Shown: positions 43,955 through 53,666 of the stretch, piece by piece
Layout of the letters: the number at the start of each line of letters is the position of its first letter
Position numbering within the stretch: position 1 is the first letter of the stretch
Source: UBA7672 sp965229115
GTDB lineage: Bacteria > Pseudomonadota > Alphaproteobacteria > Caulobacterales > Hyphomonadaceae
Reading direction: 5' to 3'
Assembly: GCA_965229115.1 (NCBI GenBank)
Contig: CBDDIR010000003.1
Location: 1,054,001 to 1,118,000, forward strand
DNA length: 64,000 nt
Made by a program: the position numbers and the translations under genes
The notes under the pieces: generated by a model
What the model was told of the DNA's origin: nothing
Seen by the model: only the letters and a program-made list of their open reading frames with translations
Databases searched by the model: none

Positions 43955-44416
43955 TTGGACGCGATCACGATGCTGCGCGAAGACCACAAGCTGCTGCGCA
44001 AGCTGAGCCAGGAACTGGCTGATACGACCGAGGCGGCGCTGGTGACGCGCAAGAAGGTGCTGGCGCGGCTTGAGATGGAGCTGAAGGCGCACACCACCAT
44101 CGAGGAAGAGCTGTTCTATCCGGCGATCCTGGATGCTTCGACGGATGTGGAAGATGCCCGCATGGTTGCGGAAGGCATCGAGGAACACCGCGCGGCGGAT
44201 GCGAAGGTCATTCCCGACCTGCACAAGACCGACCCGTCGACGATCGAATATTCGGGTCAGCTGAAAGTGCTGAAGGATTATCTCTTCCACCACCTGAAGG
44301 AAGAGGAAGAGGACATGTTCCCGAAGGTGCGCGAGCTTATCGGTCGCAAGGAGCTGCAGGAGCTTGGCGAGAAGATGATGGCGCGCAAGAAGGAACTTCT
44401 GGGCGAGATGGCCTGA
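43955..44416 (+). CDS. Hemerythrin HHE-domain protein
   Basis: 153 residues if started at TTG 43955, which has GGAGGTGA five bases upstream and begins MDAITMLREDHK as relatives do; ATG 43943 is the alternative. The helical bundle shows the metal-binding pattern: REDHKLLRKL, then HTTIEEELFYPAI, then EEHRAADAKVIPDL, then FHHLKEEEEDMFPKV. Four His-containing helices with the Glu and Asp ligands suit a di-iron site for O2, NO or peroxide sensing or handling. The gene has a perfect EcfG promoter and sits seven bases before topoisomerase IB, implying one stress-induced transcript. Confidence 0.9.
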   Translation: MDAITMLREDHKLLRKLSQELADTTEAALVTRKKVLARLEMELKAHTTIEEELFYPAILDASTDVEDARMVAEGIEEHRAADAKVIPDLHKTDPSTIEYSGQLKVLKDYLFHHLKEEEEDMFPKVRELIGRKELQELGEKMMARKKELLGEMA

Positions 44417-44422
44417 TCCCGC

Positions 44423-45451
44423 ATGCTGAGTGCTGCTGAACGGGCAGACAGTGTCGGGCTCCACTATGTGGAGCCCGATTCATTGCCGTTGAGGCGTGTG
44501 CGGAAGGGGAAAGGGTTCTCCTACACCGACAAGCGCGCGAAGGCGCTCAGCGACGACAAGCTGAAAGAGCGGCTGCAGAAGCTGGCGGTGCCGCCGGCTT
44601 GGGAAGACGTGAAGCTTGCGCGCGATCCCAAGAGCCATATCCAGGCGGTAGGGCGGGATGAGGCGGGGCGGCTTCAGTACAAGTATCACGAGAAGTGGAC
44701 CGAGACCGGCCACGAGGTGAAGCGCGAGCGGCTGGCGCAGCTGGGCGAGAAGCTGGGCGATCTGCGCGAGGAGATCGAGACGCAGCTGCGTCGGCATACG
44801 GTGGACGAGGACTTTGCGCTGATGTGCGCGCTGGCCCTGCTGGACCGGATGGGGCTGCGGGTCGGATATCCTGAATATTCACGCGAAGACGGCGGACGGG
44901 GCGCGACCACGCTCGCCTGCAAGGATGTGACGCTGAAGGACAACAAGGTCCGGCTGCGGTTCTTCGGCAAGGGCGGCAAGCGGATTGAGCGCGTGCTGGA
45001 GGATGCAGCGCTCGCCCGGGCTTTAGGTTTGCTGAAGGCTCAGCCCGGTGAAATGCTTTTCCGCTGGAAGAATAAAGAGGGCGACGAGCGCTGCCTGACG
45101 GCGGACGACGTCAACGCCGCGCTGCGGCAGCGGTTTGCCGAAACGACCAGCGCGAAGGATTTTCGTACCTTCCGGGCGAGTTCCATTGTGGCGGGCGCCC
45201 TGCAGGAAGCCGCGAAGGATGACGCCAAAGCGCGTGCAGCTGCGCTCAAGCAGTCGATAGCGGAGAGCGCCAATTTCCTCGCGAACACGCCGACGGTGTG
45301 TAAGGCCAGCTACGTACACCCTGACGTGCAGGATGCGTTCACGGACGATGGCTTTGACGCAACTTCGCTGTTCACGGGCTCGCAAAGGGCAGGTTTGACC
45401 CGTGGCGAGACAGCTCTGCTGCGTTTGCTGAAGCTAAACGCCGAAAAGTGA
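44423..45451 (+). CDS. Bacterial DNA topoisomerase IB
   Basis: 342 residues of the poxvirus-like type IB family. Visible: PPAWEDVKLARDPKSHIQAVGRDEAGRLQYKYH at 57-89, FFGKGGKRIERVL near 180, KDFRTFRAS with the catalytic Arg at 251, and the nucleophile Tyr 297 in CKASYVHPDV. It relaxes supercoils through a 3'-phosphotyrosine intermediate. This enzyme accompanies stress genes in many alphaproteobacteria. It starts six bases after the hemerythrin stop, so the two are coupled. Confidence 0.93.
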   Translation: MLSAAERADSVGLHYVEPDSLPLRRVRKGKGFSYTDKRAKALSDDKLKERLQKLAVPPAWEDVKLARDPKSHIQAVGRDEAGRLQYKYHEKWTETGHEVKRERLAQLGEKLGDLREEIETQLRRHTVDEDFALMCALALLDRMGLRVGYPEYSREDGGRGATTLACKDVTLKDNKVRLRFFGKGGKRIERVLEDAALARALGLLKAQPGEMLFRWKNKEGDERCLTADDVNAALRQRFAETTSAKDFRTFRASSIVAGALQEAAKDDAKARAAALKQSIAESANFLANTPTVCKASYVHPDVQDAFTDDGFDATSLFTGSQRAGLTRGETALLRLLKLNAEK

Positions 45452-45834
45452 TCGGCCCGCACATTAGCAGCGCTGCACAGTCGGCACGCAGCAAAGTGTG
45501 ACGCCTGCATCACGACTGGCGAAGAGTAGCATTACTTCCATCACAATGCAGACCGGGCTGGTTCACGTCGCGAATTCTTCTACTATTCTGATTCATAAGC
45601 GCCGGGGCGGATTGAGCAGATCACCCTCTTTCAATTCGTTTGGACGGCGCCGACATTTGAGGAGAGACTTTCTCTTCGCACCACCGGGGTAGCGTCAGCC
45701 GCAGCCCAATACGTGGCCCCCGCTACCGCCGTCAGGTGCAACCTGCGAGGCGCACGCTCGGCTACACAGCAGGCCGATGCGACAGGCCTCCAGGTAAGAC
45801 CTTTGATCGTGCTGCTTTCGAGATGGGAGCTACG
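45452..45834 (+). promoter_or_regulatory. 383-base leader region of the prkA operon
   Basis: No gene is seen. It is A/T-richer than the surroundings around 45520-45640 (CATTACTTCCATCACAATG, ATTCTTCTACTATTCTGATT), as expected of a promoter. I find no match to GGAAC-N16/17-CGTT and no convincing sigma-54 GG/GC pair, so the operon's sigma factor cannot be assigned. The last 60 bases hold the ribosome site GGGAG at 45826. Confidence 0.4.
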
Positions 45835-47775
45835 ATGTCGCGCGACTTGTTCGACAGTTACACCAAGGCCTTCGAGAACCGTCGCGAGACGGTGATGACG
45901 ATCCAGGAGTATCTGGAAGGCTGCAAGAAGGACCCGCTGATGTATGCGGGTCCGCATGAGCGGCTGCTGGCGGCGATCGGCGAGCCGGAGATGGTCGACA
46001 CGTCGCGGGACTCGCGGCTGGGGCGCATCCACGCCAACCGCACGATCCGCGTCTATCCGAAGTTCACCGAGTTCTACGGGATGGAGGAGACGATCGAACG
46101 GATCGTCGCCTTCTTCCGGCAGGGGGCGCAGGGCTTGGAGGAACGCAAGCAGATCCTCTACCTTCTGGGACCAGTTGGCGGCGGCAAGTCTTCGCTGGCC
46201 GAGCGCATCAAGGCGCTGATCGAGGATCAGCCGATCTATGTGCTGAAGGCGGGGAATGATCTGAGCCCCGTGTTCGAGAGCCCGCTGTCGCTGTTCGATC
46301 CGGACACGCAGGCGGCGCAGCTGCAGAAAGAGTATGGCATTCCGCGCCGGCGTCTGACCGGGCTGATGAGCCCGTGGGCGCTGAAGCGACTGGATGAGTT
46401 CGGCGGCGATATCACCAAGTTCAAGGTGGCGAAGGTGAAGCCGTCGCGCATCCGCCAGATCGGCGTGGCGAAGGTGGAGCCGGGCGACGAGAACAACCAG
46501 GACGTCTCCTCGCTGGTCGGCAAGGTGGATATCCGCAAGCTGGAGATGCACTCGCAGAACGATCCGGATGCGTACTCGTATTCCGGCGGCCTGAACCGCG
46601 CGAACCAGGGCGTTCTCGAGTTCGTCGAGATGTTCAAGGCTCCGATCAAGATGCTTCACCCGCTGCTGACGGCGACGCAGGAAGGGAACTATGTCGGCTC
46701 CGAGAATATCGGGGCGATCCCGTTCACCGGCATCGTGCTGGCGCACTCGAACGAGAGCGAGTGGCGCACGTTCAAGAACAACAAGACCAATGAAGCCTTC
46801 ATCGACCGTATCTACGTCATCAAGGTGCCGTATGCGCTGCGGGTGATCGAGGAGACGAAGATCTACGACAAGCTGGTGCGGAGTTCGGAGCTGGCGTCTG
46901 CGCCTTTGGCGCCGGGGACACTGGAGATGCTGGCGCGGTTCTCGGTGCTGTCGCGCCTGAAGCCGCACGAGAACTCCAACCTGTTCGCCAAGATGCGCGT
47001 CTATGACGGCGAGAGCCTGAAAGAGGTCGATCCGAAGGCGCGGACGCTGCAGGAATATCGCGATGCGGCGGGCGTGGATGAAGGCATGGAAGGGATTTCG
47101 ACCCGTTTTGCGTTCAAGACGCTGTCGGCGACGTTCAACCACGACACCGAAGAAGTCGCGGCTGATCCTGTGCACCTCATGTATGTGCTGGAGCAGGCGA
47201 TCAAGCGCGAGCAATACCCCGACGATGTGGAGGGGGCGTATCTGGAGTTCATCAAGGCTGACCTTGCGCCGCGCTATGCGGAGTTCATCGGCCACGAGAT
47301 CCAGAAGGCGTATCTCGAGAGCTATCACGATTACGGGCAGAACCTGTTCGATCGCTATGTCGATTATGCCGACGCGTGGATCGAGGATCAGGACTTCAAG
47401 GATCCGGACACGGGCCAGATGATGGACCGCGAGCTTCTGAACCAGGAGCTGTCGAAGATCGAGAAGCCGGCGGGGATCGCGAACCCGAAGGACTTCCGCA
47501 ACGAGGTGGTGAAGTTCACGCTTCGCCAGCGGGCCAACAACAAGGGCAAGAACCCGAGCTGGACGTCTTACGAGAAGATCCGTGAGGTGATCGAGCGGCG
47601 GATGTTCTCGCAGGTCGAGGATCTGTTGCCGGTGATCTCGTTCGGATCGAAGAAGGATAGCGAGAGCGAGAAGAAGCACGACGAGTTCGTTCAGCGCATG
47701 GTGGAGCGGGGCTACACCGAGCGGCAGGTTCGCCGTCTGGTGGAATGGTACATGCGGGTGAAGCAGGCCAGCTAA
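45835..47775 (+). CDS. prkA: PrkA family serine protein kinase (YeaG)
   Basis: 646 residues from ATG 45835 (GGGAG five bases upstream). The N-terminal AAA+ part has Walker A LLGPVGGGKSS, preceded by RVYPKFTEFYGMEETIERIV; the C-terminal kinase-like part includes YADAWIEDQDFKDPDTGQMM and KIREVIERRMFSQVEDLLPVI. PrkA/YeaG proteins phosphorylate protein targets and support stationary-phase and nitrogen-starvation survival in enterobacteria and sporulation in Bacillus. It heads the conserved prkA-yeaH-spoVR trio, 12 bases before yeaH. Confidence 0.95.
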   Translation: MSRDLFDSYTKAFENRRETVMTIQEYLEGCKKDPLMYAGPHERLLAAIGEPEMVDTSRDSRLGRIHANRTIRVYPKFTEFYGMEETIERIVAFFRQGAQGLEERKQILYLLGPVGGGKSSLAERIKALIEDQPIYVLKAGNDLSPVFESPLSLFDPDTQAAQLQKEYGIPRRRLTGLMSPWALKRLDEFGGDITKFKVAKVKPSRIRQIGVAKVEPGDENNQDVSSLVGKVDIRKLEMHSQNDPDAYSYSGGLNRANQGVLEFVEMFKAPIKMLHPLLTATQEGNYVGSENIGAIPFTGIVLAHSNESEWRTFKNNKTNEAFIDRIYVIKVPYALRVIEETKIYDKLVRSSELASAPLAPGTLEMLARFSVLSRLKPHENSNLFAKMRVYDGESLKEVDPKARTLQEYRDAAGVDEGMEGISTRFAFKTLSATFNHDTEEVAADPVHLMYVLEQAIKREQYPDDVEGAYLEFIKADLAPRYAEFIGHEIQKAYLESYHDYGQNLFDRYVDYADAWIEDQDFKDPDTGQMMDRELLNQELSKIEKPAGIANPKDFRNEVVKFTLRQRANNKGKNPSWTSYEKIREVIERRMFSQVEDLLPVISFGSKKDSESEKKHDEFVQRMVERGYTERQVRRLVEWYMRVKQAS

Positions 47776-47787
47776 CGAAAGCACCCG

Positions 47788-49068
47788 ATGAACATCATCG
47801 ACCGCAGGCGGGAAGGGGGAAAGTCGCTGGCGAACCGCCAGCGATTCATCAGGCGGGCGCGTGCGCTGGTGAAGCGCGCCGTTCGCGAGGCTTCGGCCGG
47901 ACGATCAATCAAGGACGTTGAGAAAGGCGGGGACATTGTCGTTCCCGCCGATGGCGTGCGTGAGCCGGTGCTGCGCAAGGGCTCGCAGGGCGGACAGCGC
48001 GAATACGTGCTGCCGGGCAACAAGAAGTACATACAGGGCGATACGATTGCGCGGCCGGAGGAAGAGGGCGGCGGGTCTGGCGCATCCGATGGCGGCGAGG
48101 GGGAAGATGATTTCCGCTTCGCACTGTCGGACGAGGAATTCCTCGATCTGTTCCTCGAGGATCTGGAATTGCCGGATCTGGCCAAGCGGCAGGTGCTGGG
48201 GGTCGAAGAGACGCAGCCGGTGAGGGCTGGGTACAAATCGTCTGGGCCGCCGGCGGCATTGTCGGTGTCGCGGACGATGCGCAACTCGCTGTCACGGCGC
48301 ACGGCGCTGGGACGGCCGCGGCCGCAGGATGTCGAAGCGCTGGAAGCGGAGATCGAACGGCTCGACGACATTGGCGGCAATGACGAGAAGGTCGCCGAGC
48401 TGCGCGCGGAGCTGGAGCGCAAGCGGACGCGGATGCGGCTGGTGCCGTTCATTGATCCGCTGGATGTGCGGTTCAGGCGGTTCGATCAGGCGCCCAAGCC
48501 AGTGGCGCGGGCGGTCATGTTCTGCCTGATGGATGTGTCGGGCTCGATGGACGAGCACATGAAGGACCTCGCGAAGAGGTTCTACTCGCTGCTCTATCTG
48601 TTCCTGAAGCGGCGCTATGGGCGCGTGGACGTGGTGTTCATCCGCCATACGCACGAAGCCAAGGAAGTGGACGAGGAGACGTTCTTCCACTCGCGCGAGA
48701 GCGGCGGCACGGTTGTGTCGACGGCGCTGGAGGAGATGGCGAACGTTATCCAGGCCCGCTATCCGGCGAGCCAGTGGAACATCTATGGCGCGCAAGCCTC
48801 CGACGGCGACAACCTGCCGATGGACAATTCCACGACGATCAACCTGCTGAAGAACGCGATCCTGCCGCTGTGCCAGTACTATGCGTATCTGGAAGTCGGG
48901 CACGCCAAGGACGATGGCGGCGACGCAACCTCGCTGTGGCGGGCTTATGAGCTGGTTGCGGGATCTGACGATCGTATGGCGATGCGCAAGGTGAGCCATC
49001 GCAGGGACATCTATCCGGTGTTCCGCGAGCTGTTTGCCAAGGGTGGGGCTAAAGCGGAGGCATCATGA
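47788..49068 (+). CDS. yeaH: YeaH/YhbH family protein (DUF444)
   Basis: 426 residues. The N-terminal segment is basic (DRRREGGKSLANRQRFIRRA) with REYVLPGNKKYIQGD, then a Gly/Glu-rich linker, and a VWA-like domain: MFCLMDVSGSMDEHMKDLA (MIDAS DxSxS), VFIRHTHEAKEVDEETFFHS and GGTVVSTALEEM. DUF444 proteins work with PrkA, probably as an adaptor or substrate. The gene follows prkA closely and its stop overlaps the spoVR start by four bases. Confidence 0.94.
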   Translation: MNIIDRRREGGKSLANRQRFIRRARALVKRAVREASAGRSIKDVEKGGDIVVPADGVREPVLRKGSQGGQREYVLPGNKKYIQGDTIARPEEEGGGSGASDGGEGEDDFRFALSDEEFLDLFLEDLELPDLAKRQVLGVEETQPVRAGYKSSGPPAALSVSRTMRNSLSRRTALGRPRPQDVEALEAEIERLDDIGGNDEKVAELRAELERKRTRMRLVPFIDPLDVRFRRFDQAPKPVARAVMFCLMDVSGSMDEHMKDLAKRFYSLLYLFLKRRYGRVDVVFIRHTHEAKEVDEETFFHSRESGGTVVSTALEEMANVIQARYPASQWNIYGAQASDGDNLPMDNSTTINLLKNAILPLCQYYAYLEVGHAKDDGGDATSLWRAYELVAGSDDRMAMRKVSHRRDIYPVFRELFAKGGAKAEAS

Positions 49069-50663
49069 CCGACGAAGCCATGACGACCCGGAAGCGCAAG
49101 TCGCGGATTATCGCAGCGCCGCCTGCTGCGCCATCGAATCTGTTGTTCAATGGGCCGGACTGGAATTTCGAGACGCTAGGCCGGATCTTCGATGCCGTGC
49201 GTGAGATCGGCGAGGGCGAGATCGGACTGGACCCGTATCGCACGCAGATCGAGGTGATCACGTCCGAGCAGATGCTGGATGCGTATTCCAGCGTGGGCAT
49301 GCCGCTGTTCTACAAGCATTGGAGCTTCGGCAAGGACTTCGCGCGCAACGAGACGCTGTATCGCAAGGGCTGGCAGGGGCTGGCCTATGAGATCGTCATC
49401 AACTCGGACCCGTGCGTCTGCTACATCATGGAGGAGAACTCCGCGACGATGCAGACGCTGGTGTTGGCGCACGCGGCGATGGGGCATAACCACTTCTTCA
49501 AGAACAACTATGTGTTCAAGCAGTGGACCGATGCGAGCGGCATTGCGGATTATCTGTCGTTCGCCAAGACCTTTATCTCCAAGTGCGAGGAGCGTTATGG
49601 CCTCGAGGCTGTGGAACGGCTGATTGATGCGGCGCATGCGCTGCAGAGCCATGGCATTCATCGCTATCCGGGCAAGCGGTCGATGGACCTGCGTTCGGAG
49701 GAGATCCGCGAACGGGAGCGGCGGGCGCATGGCGAGGCGCTGTTCAACGATCTCTGGCGGACTGTGCCTCAGGGCAAGGGCAAGAAGCCTGCGACCAAGA
49801 AGAAGATGGAGGAGGATCGGCGCAAGGCGATCCTGAAACTGCCGGAGGAGAATATCCTCTACTTCCTCGAGAAGACCGCGCCGCGTCTGGCCGGATGGCA
49901 GCGCGAGATTTTGCGGATCATCCGGCTGATCGCGCAATACTTCTATCCGCAGCGCCAGACCAAGATGATGAATGAGGGCTGCGCGACGTGGACCCACCAT
50001 CGCATCATGACGCGCCTGCACGAGAAGGGTCAGATCAGCGACGGCTCGTATCTGGAGTTCCTGCACTCGCACACCAGCGTGGTGATGCAGCCAGACTTCG
50101 ATGATCGCCGCTTCTCCGGCATCAATCCGTACGCGCTCGGCTTTGCCATGATGCAGGACATCGAGCGCATCTCGCTGACGCCGACGGATGAGGATCGGTC
50201 ATGGTTCCCCGACATTGCGGGGAATGGCGACGCCTATGGAACGCTGAAGGATATCTGGGCGAACTTCCGGGACGAGAGCATCGTCTCGCAATACCTGTCG
50301 CCGAATCTGATCCGGAAGATGGGCCTGTTCCAGATTTCCGACGATCATGACGAGGAGGCGATGGAAGTCGCCGCCATCCATGATGAGCGCGGCTATCGCG
50401 AAGTGCGGCGGGCTCTGGCGCGGCAGTATGATGTGGCGGCGCGGGATGCGGACATCCAGGTGGTGGACGTCGACCTCTCGGGCGACCGCCGGCTGGAGCT
50501 GCGCCACAATGTGGTGAACGGCATCACGCTGGAAGAGAAGGACGCCGACCGCGTGCTCCAGCATCTGGCGGATTTGTGGGGGTATGAGGTCCGGCTGGTC
50601 GAGGCCGACGACTCGACGATTTACGCCGAGCACAAGGCCGAGCCGATGAGGCCGTTCGCCTGA
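49065..50663 (+). CDS. spoVR: SpoVR family protein
   Basis: 532 residues. Family marks: YSSVGMPLFYKHWSFGKDFARNE, YRKGWQGLAYEIVINSDPC, AHAAMGHNHFFKNNYVF, MNEGCATWTHHRIM and SGINPYALGFAMMQDIERI. SpoVR is tied to spore cortex formation in Bacillus; in Gram-negatives it is co-expressed with PrkA and YeaH, with unknown molecular role. The His/Glu pattern (AAMGHNHFF, NEGCATWTHH) recalls a metallohydrolase site; that is inference. Last gene of the operon, ATGA overlap with yeaH. Confidence 0.95.
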   Translation: MTDEAMTTRKRKSRIIAAPPAAPSNLLFNGPDWNFETLGRIFDAVREIGEGEIGLDPYRTQIEVITSEQMLDAYSSVGMPLFYKHWSFGKDFARNETLYRKGWQGLAYEIVINSDPCVCYIMEENSATMQTLVLAHAAMGHNHFFKNNYVFKQWTDASGIADYLSFAKTFISKCEERYGLEAVERLIDAAHALQSHGIHRYPGKRSMDLRSEEIRERERRAHGEALFNDLWRTVPQGKGKKPATKKKMEEDRRKAILKLPEENILYFLEKTAPRLAGWQREILRIIRLIAQYFYPQRQTKMMNEGCATWTHHRIMTRLHEKGQISDGSYLEFLHSHTSVVMQPDFDDRRFSGINPYALGFAMMQDIERISLTPTDEDRSWFPDIAGNGDAYGTLKDIWANFRDESIVSQYLSPNLIRKMGLFQISDDHDEEAMEVAAIHDERGYREVRRALARQYDVAARDADIQVVDVDLSGDRRLELRHNVVNGITLEEKDADRVLQHLADLWGYEVRLVEADDSTIYAEHKAEPMRPFA

Positions 50664-50828
50664 GACGGGCCTAACCCACGGCGATGTGAGCGATTCGGCG
50701 TGGTTGCCGCATACCCTCCCGGGTTGCGAAGCCTTTGCAGCCGGCTAACAGACAGGTTAGGTTGACGCAAAGGTCGGGGCCGCGCGGGGTTTGGGCGCGA
50801 AAGCACACGACCCGCACGGGAGGGAATT

Positions 50829-53657
50829 ATGGGATCTCGCGTCGCCCAGTGGGCGTTTGCGGCCGTTTATCTGGTCATAGCAATCATTGCCATCTGGGGC
50901 GGCGTCATGGCGCTGAACCCGCCATTGCCGGAGGCGACGCCGTTCAATCCGGATCCGCTGCCGCTGCTGGTCAATTCCGGCATGGTGACGGAAGCGATCT
51001 TCTACTTCCTCACGGCTGCAGGCTTCCTGGCGGCTGCCGGTTACAGCGTTCGCGTGACGCAGGGCGGGGCCGGCCTGTCGGCGGTGGCGAATATCGGCTT
51101 TGCCAGCTTCCTGATCCTCGTTGGCGCCTACCTGCTGTGGTTTGGCGCGCAGCTGCTCATGCTGGGCGGCAGCTTCTATTACGCCGCTGCCGGTGTCGCG
51201 CTGATTGCTACCGGCGTGCTGCTGATCCTGCGCAACCCGATCGGCGCGATGGTCTATGCGGGTATTGTCGCCGTGACGGTCGTCTGGACCTTCCTGGAAG
51301 CCGGTCTCGACTTCCTCGCCGAACTGCCGCGTCTGGCGGCCTGGCTGGTGGTTGGCCTGTGGTTCATCACGCCGTGGCACCGCGCCGCGATGGGCAAGAC
51401 GGCTGAGACGCCGATCAATGCTGGCGGCCTCTACAACGCCATTGCCGTGGGCGCGGGCGCGCTCCTGCTCGTGGTTGGCGCAGTGCAGGGCTATCCGGTT
51501 GTCGAGGGCACGAAGAACGAGGTTGCGGCCGGTCCGGCTGTCACCGACTGGCAGCATTACGGCGGCGTGCCGGAAGGCCAGCGCTTTGCGCAGGTTACCC
51601 AGATCAACACGGAAAACGTGGGTCAGCTGAAGGAAGTCTGGCGTCAGCGCACGGGCGTTGGCTACGACTTCAAGCAGACGCCGCAGATGGCCAATGGCCT
51701 CGTCTATATCTGCACCGCGGGCAGCCAGCTGATCGCCTATGACTCGGATACGGGCGAGAAGCGCTGGCAGTATGACACCAAGACCGAAGTGCCGGGCGGG
51801 CTCGAGCGCGGCTCGACCTTCGCGCGCACCTGCCGCGGCCTTGGCTATTTCGAAGCCCCGCCGGAATACACGGGCGAGTGCGCCAAGCGCATCATCGCCG
51901 GTACGGTGGATGCCCGCCTGCTGGCCGTCGACGCGCTGACCGGGCAGCTCTGCCCGAGCTTCGGTTTTGAAGGCAAAGTGAACCTGCTGTCGGGCCTCGG
52001 CCGCTCTCCGCTGGGCAACTACATGGTGACGTCGACCCCGATGATTGCAGGCGACAAGGTAGTCGTCGGCGGCTGGGTTACGGACAACCAGCAGATCGGC
52101 AACCCTTCGGGCGTTCTGCGCGCCTACGACGCTCTCACGGGCCAGTTCTCCTGGGCCTGGGACATGGGCAATCCGGGCTATAACGGCCTGCCGGATGAAG
52201 GTGGCGAATACACGCGCGGCACGCCGAACGTGTGGTCGAACACCAGCTACGACCCTGAGCTGAACCTCGTCTATGCGCCGACGGGCAACTCGTCGCCGGA
52301 CTATTTCGATGGCGACCTGCGCACGCCGGCAGCCGAAGAAAACTCGGCTTCGATCGTGGCGATCGATGCGGCCACGGGCCAGCGCCGCTGGGTCTATCAG
52401 ACGGTTCACCGCGATATCTGGGACTATGACGTTCCCTCGCAGCCGGTTCTTGTGAACGTCCGCAAGAATGGCGAAGGCGAACTGATCCCGGCTGTCGCCG
52501 GCCCCACCAAGCGCGGCGAGATCTTCCTGCTCGACCGTCGTACGGGCGTGCCGATCTACGACATCCCTGAGAAGCCGGTGCCGCAGAACCCTGCCAAGGG
52601 CGAAGTGGTGACGGCGACGCAGCCATTCTCGCCGCTGCCGCACTTCCGCGACGACCGGATCGAGCAGGACATGTGGGGCCTTACCCCGCTGGACCAGCTG
52701 CACTGCCGCATCGAGTTCAAGAAGATGCGCTATGACGGCCACTTCACGCCTCCCATGGAAGGCGGCGGCGGCTATGGCATGGCCGAAGATACCTGGGGCG
52801 GCACTTTCCAGTATCCGGGCAATGCCGGCGGCTTCAACTGGGGCTCGGTCTCGGTTGATCCGGACAACGGCCTGCTGATCGGCGCACCGATGCTGATGGG
52901 CAACCGCATCGTCCTGCGCAGCCTCGAGAACCGTGCGGCTGACGCAGCTCTGACGGCCAAGCGCCGCGCAGAGCAGGCAGCCAAGAAAGGCGAGCCGGCT
53001 GGCGCGCCTGCGGGTGGTGGTCCGGCTGCGGCGACGCGTCCGGGTTCAGGCCAGGGCGGCCCCAACGCAGCTGGCGGACCGGTTGCACCGGGCACGCGCG
53101 GCACGCCGGGCGCTGGCCAGGTCTATGACCAGAACAAGGTGCTCTACCGTGGCGACACGGCGCCGTTCATGTCGGCCTGGCGTCTGCCTCTGCCGTTCTT
53201 CAACAAGGCGACGGAGCTGCCGTGCTTCGAGCCGCCATACGCTGTCATCGGCGTCATGGACCTCAACCAGAACAAGCTGCTGTGGAAGCGCGCCATTGGC
53301 TCGCTGAAGGAGTCGGGCCCGTTCGGCATCCCGCTGGGCCTCTCGGCTCAGGTGGGCACGCCGGTGCAGGCTGGCGTCCTGTCGACCCGTGGCGGCCTGA
53401 TCTTCGACGGCGGCGCGATGGACTCGACCTTCCGCGCCTTTGACCTGCGCACCGGCGCCGTGAAGTGGGAGAGCCCGCTGCCGGGCAGCGCCCATGCGAC
53501 GCCGATGAGCTATGTCGGCAAGAACGGCAAACAGTACGTCGTGATCACCATCCCGAACCCGAGCTGGCGCTATCCGCGCTCGTCCTCGGACAAGCCGACG
53601 GATGATCAGGGCGGCTACGTGATCGCCTACGCGCTTCCGGACCAGCCGGCCCAGTAA
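50829..53657 (+). CDS. gcd: Membrane-bound PQQ-dependent glucose dehydrogenase family
   Basis: 942 residues, start supported by GGGAGGGA just upstream. Five N-terminal transmembrane helices (within about 10-215) anchor a periplasmic eight-bladed propeller: DWQHYGG, QTPQMANGLVYICTAGSQLIAYD, STFARTCRGLGYF, TSTPMIAGDKVVVGG, HRDIWDYDVPSQP with the catalytic Asp, and GAMDSTFRAFDLRTG. It oxidises glucose or a related sugar or alcohol in the periplasm and passes electrons to ubiquinone. Near residues 705-765 there is an Ala/Pro/Gly-rich insertion that I do not know from other members. No pqq biosynthesis genes are in the window. The substrate could also be quinate-like. Confidence 0.9.
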   Translation: MGSRVAQWAFAAVYLVIAIIAIWGGVMALNPPLPEATPFNPDPLPLLVNSGMVTEAIFYFLTAAGFLAAAGYSVRVTQGGAGLSAVANIGFASFLILVGAYLLWFGAQLLMLGGSFYYAAAGVALIATGVLLILRNPIGAMVYAGIVAVTVVWTFLEAGLDFLAELPRLAAWLVVGLWFITPWHRAAMGKTAETPINAGGLYNAIAVGAGALLLVVGAVQGYPVVEGTKNEVAAGPAVTDWQHYGGVPEGQRFAQVTQINTENVGQLKEVWRQRTGVGYDFKQTPQMANGLVYICTAGSQLIAYDSDTGEKRWQYDTKTEVPGGLERGSTFARTCRGLGYFEAPPEYTGECAKRIIAGTVDARLLAVDALTGQLCPSFGFEGKVNLLSGLGRSPLGNYMVTSTPMIAGDKVVVGGWVTDNQQIGNPSGVLRAYDALTGQFSWAWDMGNPGYNGLPDEGGEYTRGTPNVWSNTSYDPELNLVYAPTGNSSPDYFDGDLRTPAAEENSASIVAIDAATGQRRWVYQTVHRDIWDYDVPSQPVLVNVRKNGEGELIPAVAGPTKRGEIFLLDRRTGVPIYDIPEKPVPQNPAKGEVVTATQPFSPLPHFRDDRIEQDMWGLTPLDQLHCRIEFKKMRYDGHFTPPMEGGGGYGMAEDTWGGTFQYPGNAGGFNWGSVSVDPDNGLLIGAPMLMGNRIVLRSLENRAADAALTAKRRAEQAAKKGEPAGAPAGGGPAAATRPGSGQGGPNAAGGPVAPGTRGTPGAGQVYDQNKVLYRGDTAPFMSAWRLPLPFFNKATELPCFEPPYAVIGVMDLNQNKLLWKRAIGSLKESGPFGIPLGLSAQVGTPVQAGVLSTRGGLIFDGGAMDSTFRAFDLRTGAVKWESPLPGSAHATPMSYVGKNGKQYVVITIPNPSWRYPRSSSDKPTDDQGGYVIAYALPDQPAQ

Positions 53658-53666
53658 GGCCGGCAA

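Noticed and set aside
45631..47784. Minus-strand open frame of 717 codons opposite prkA
   Set aside because: Shadow frame of a well-identified gene, with low-complexity composition.
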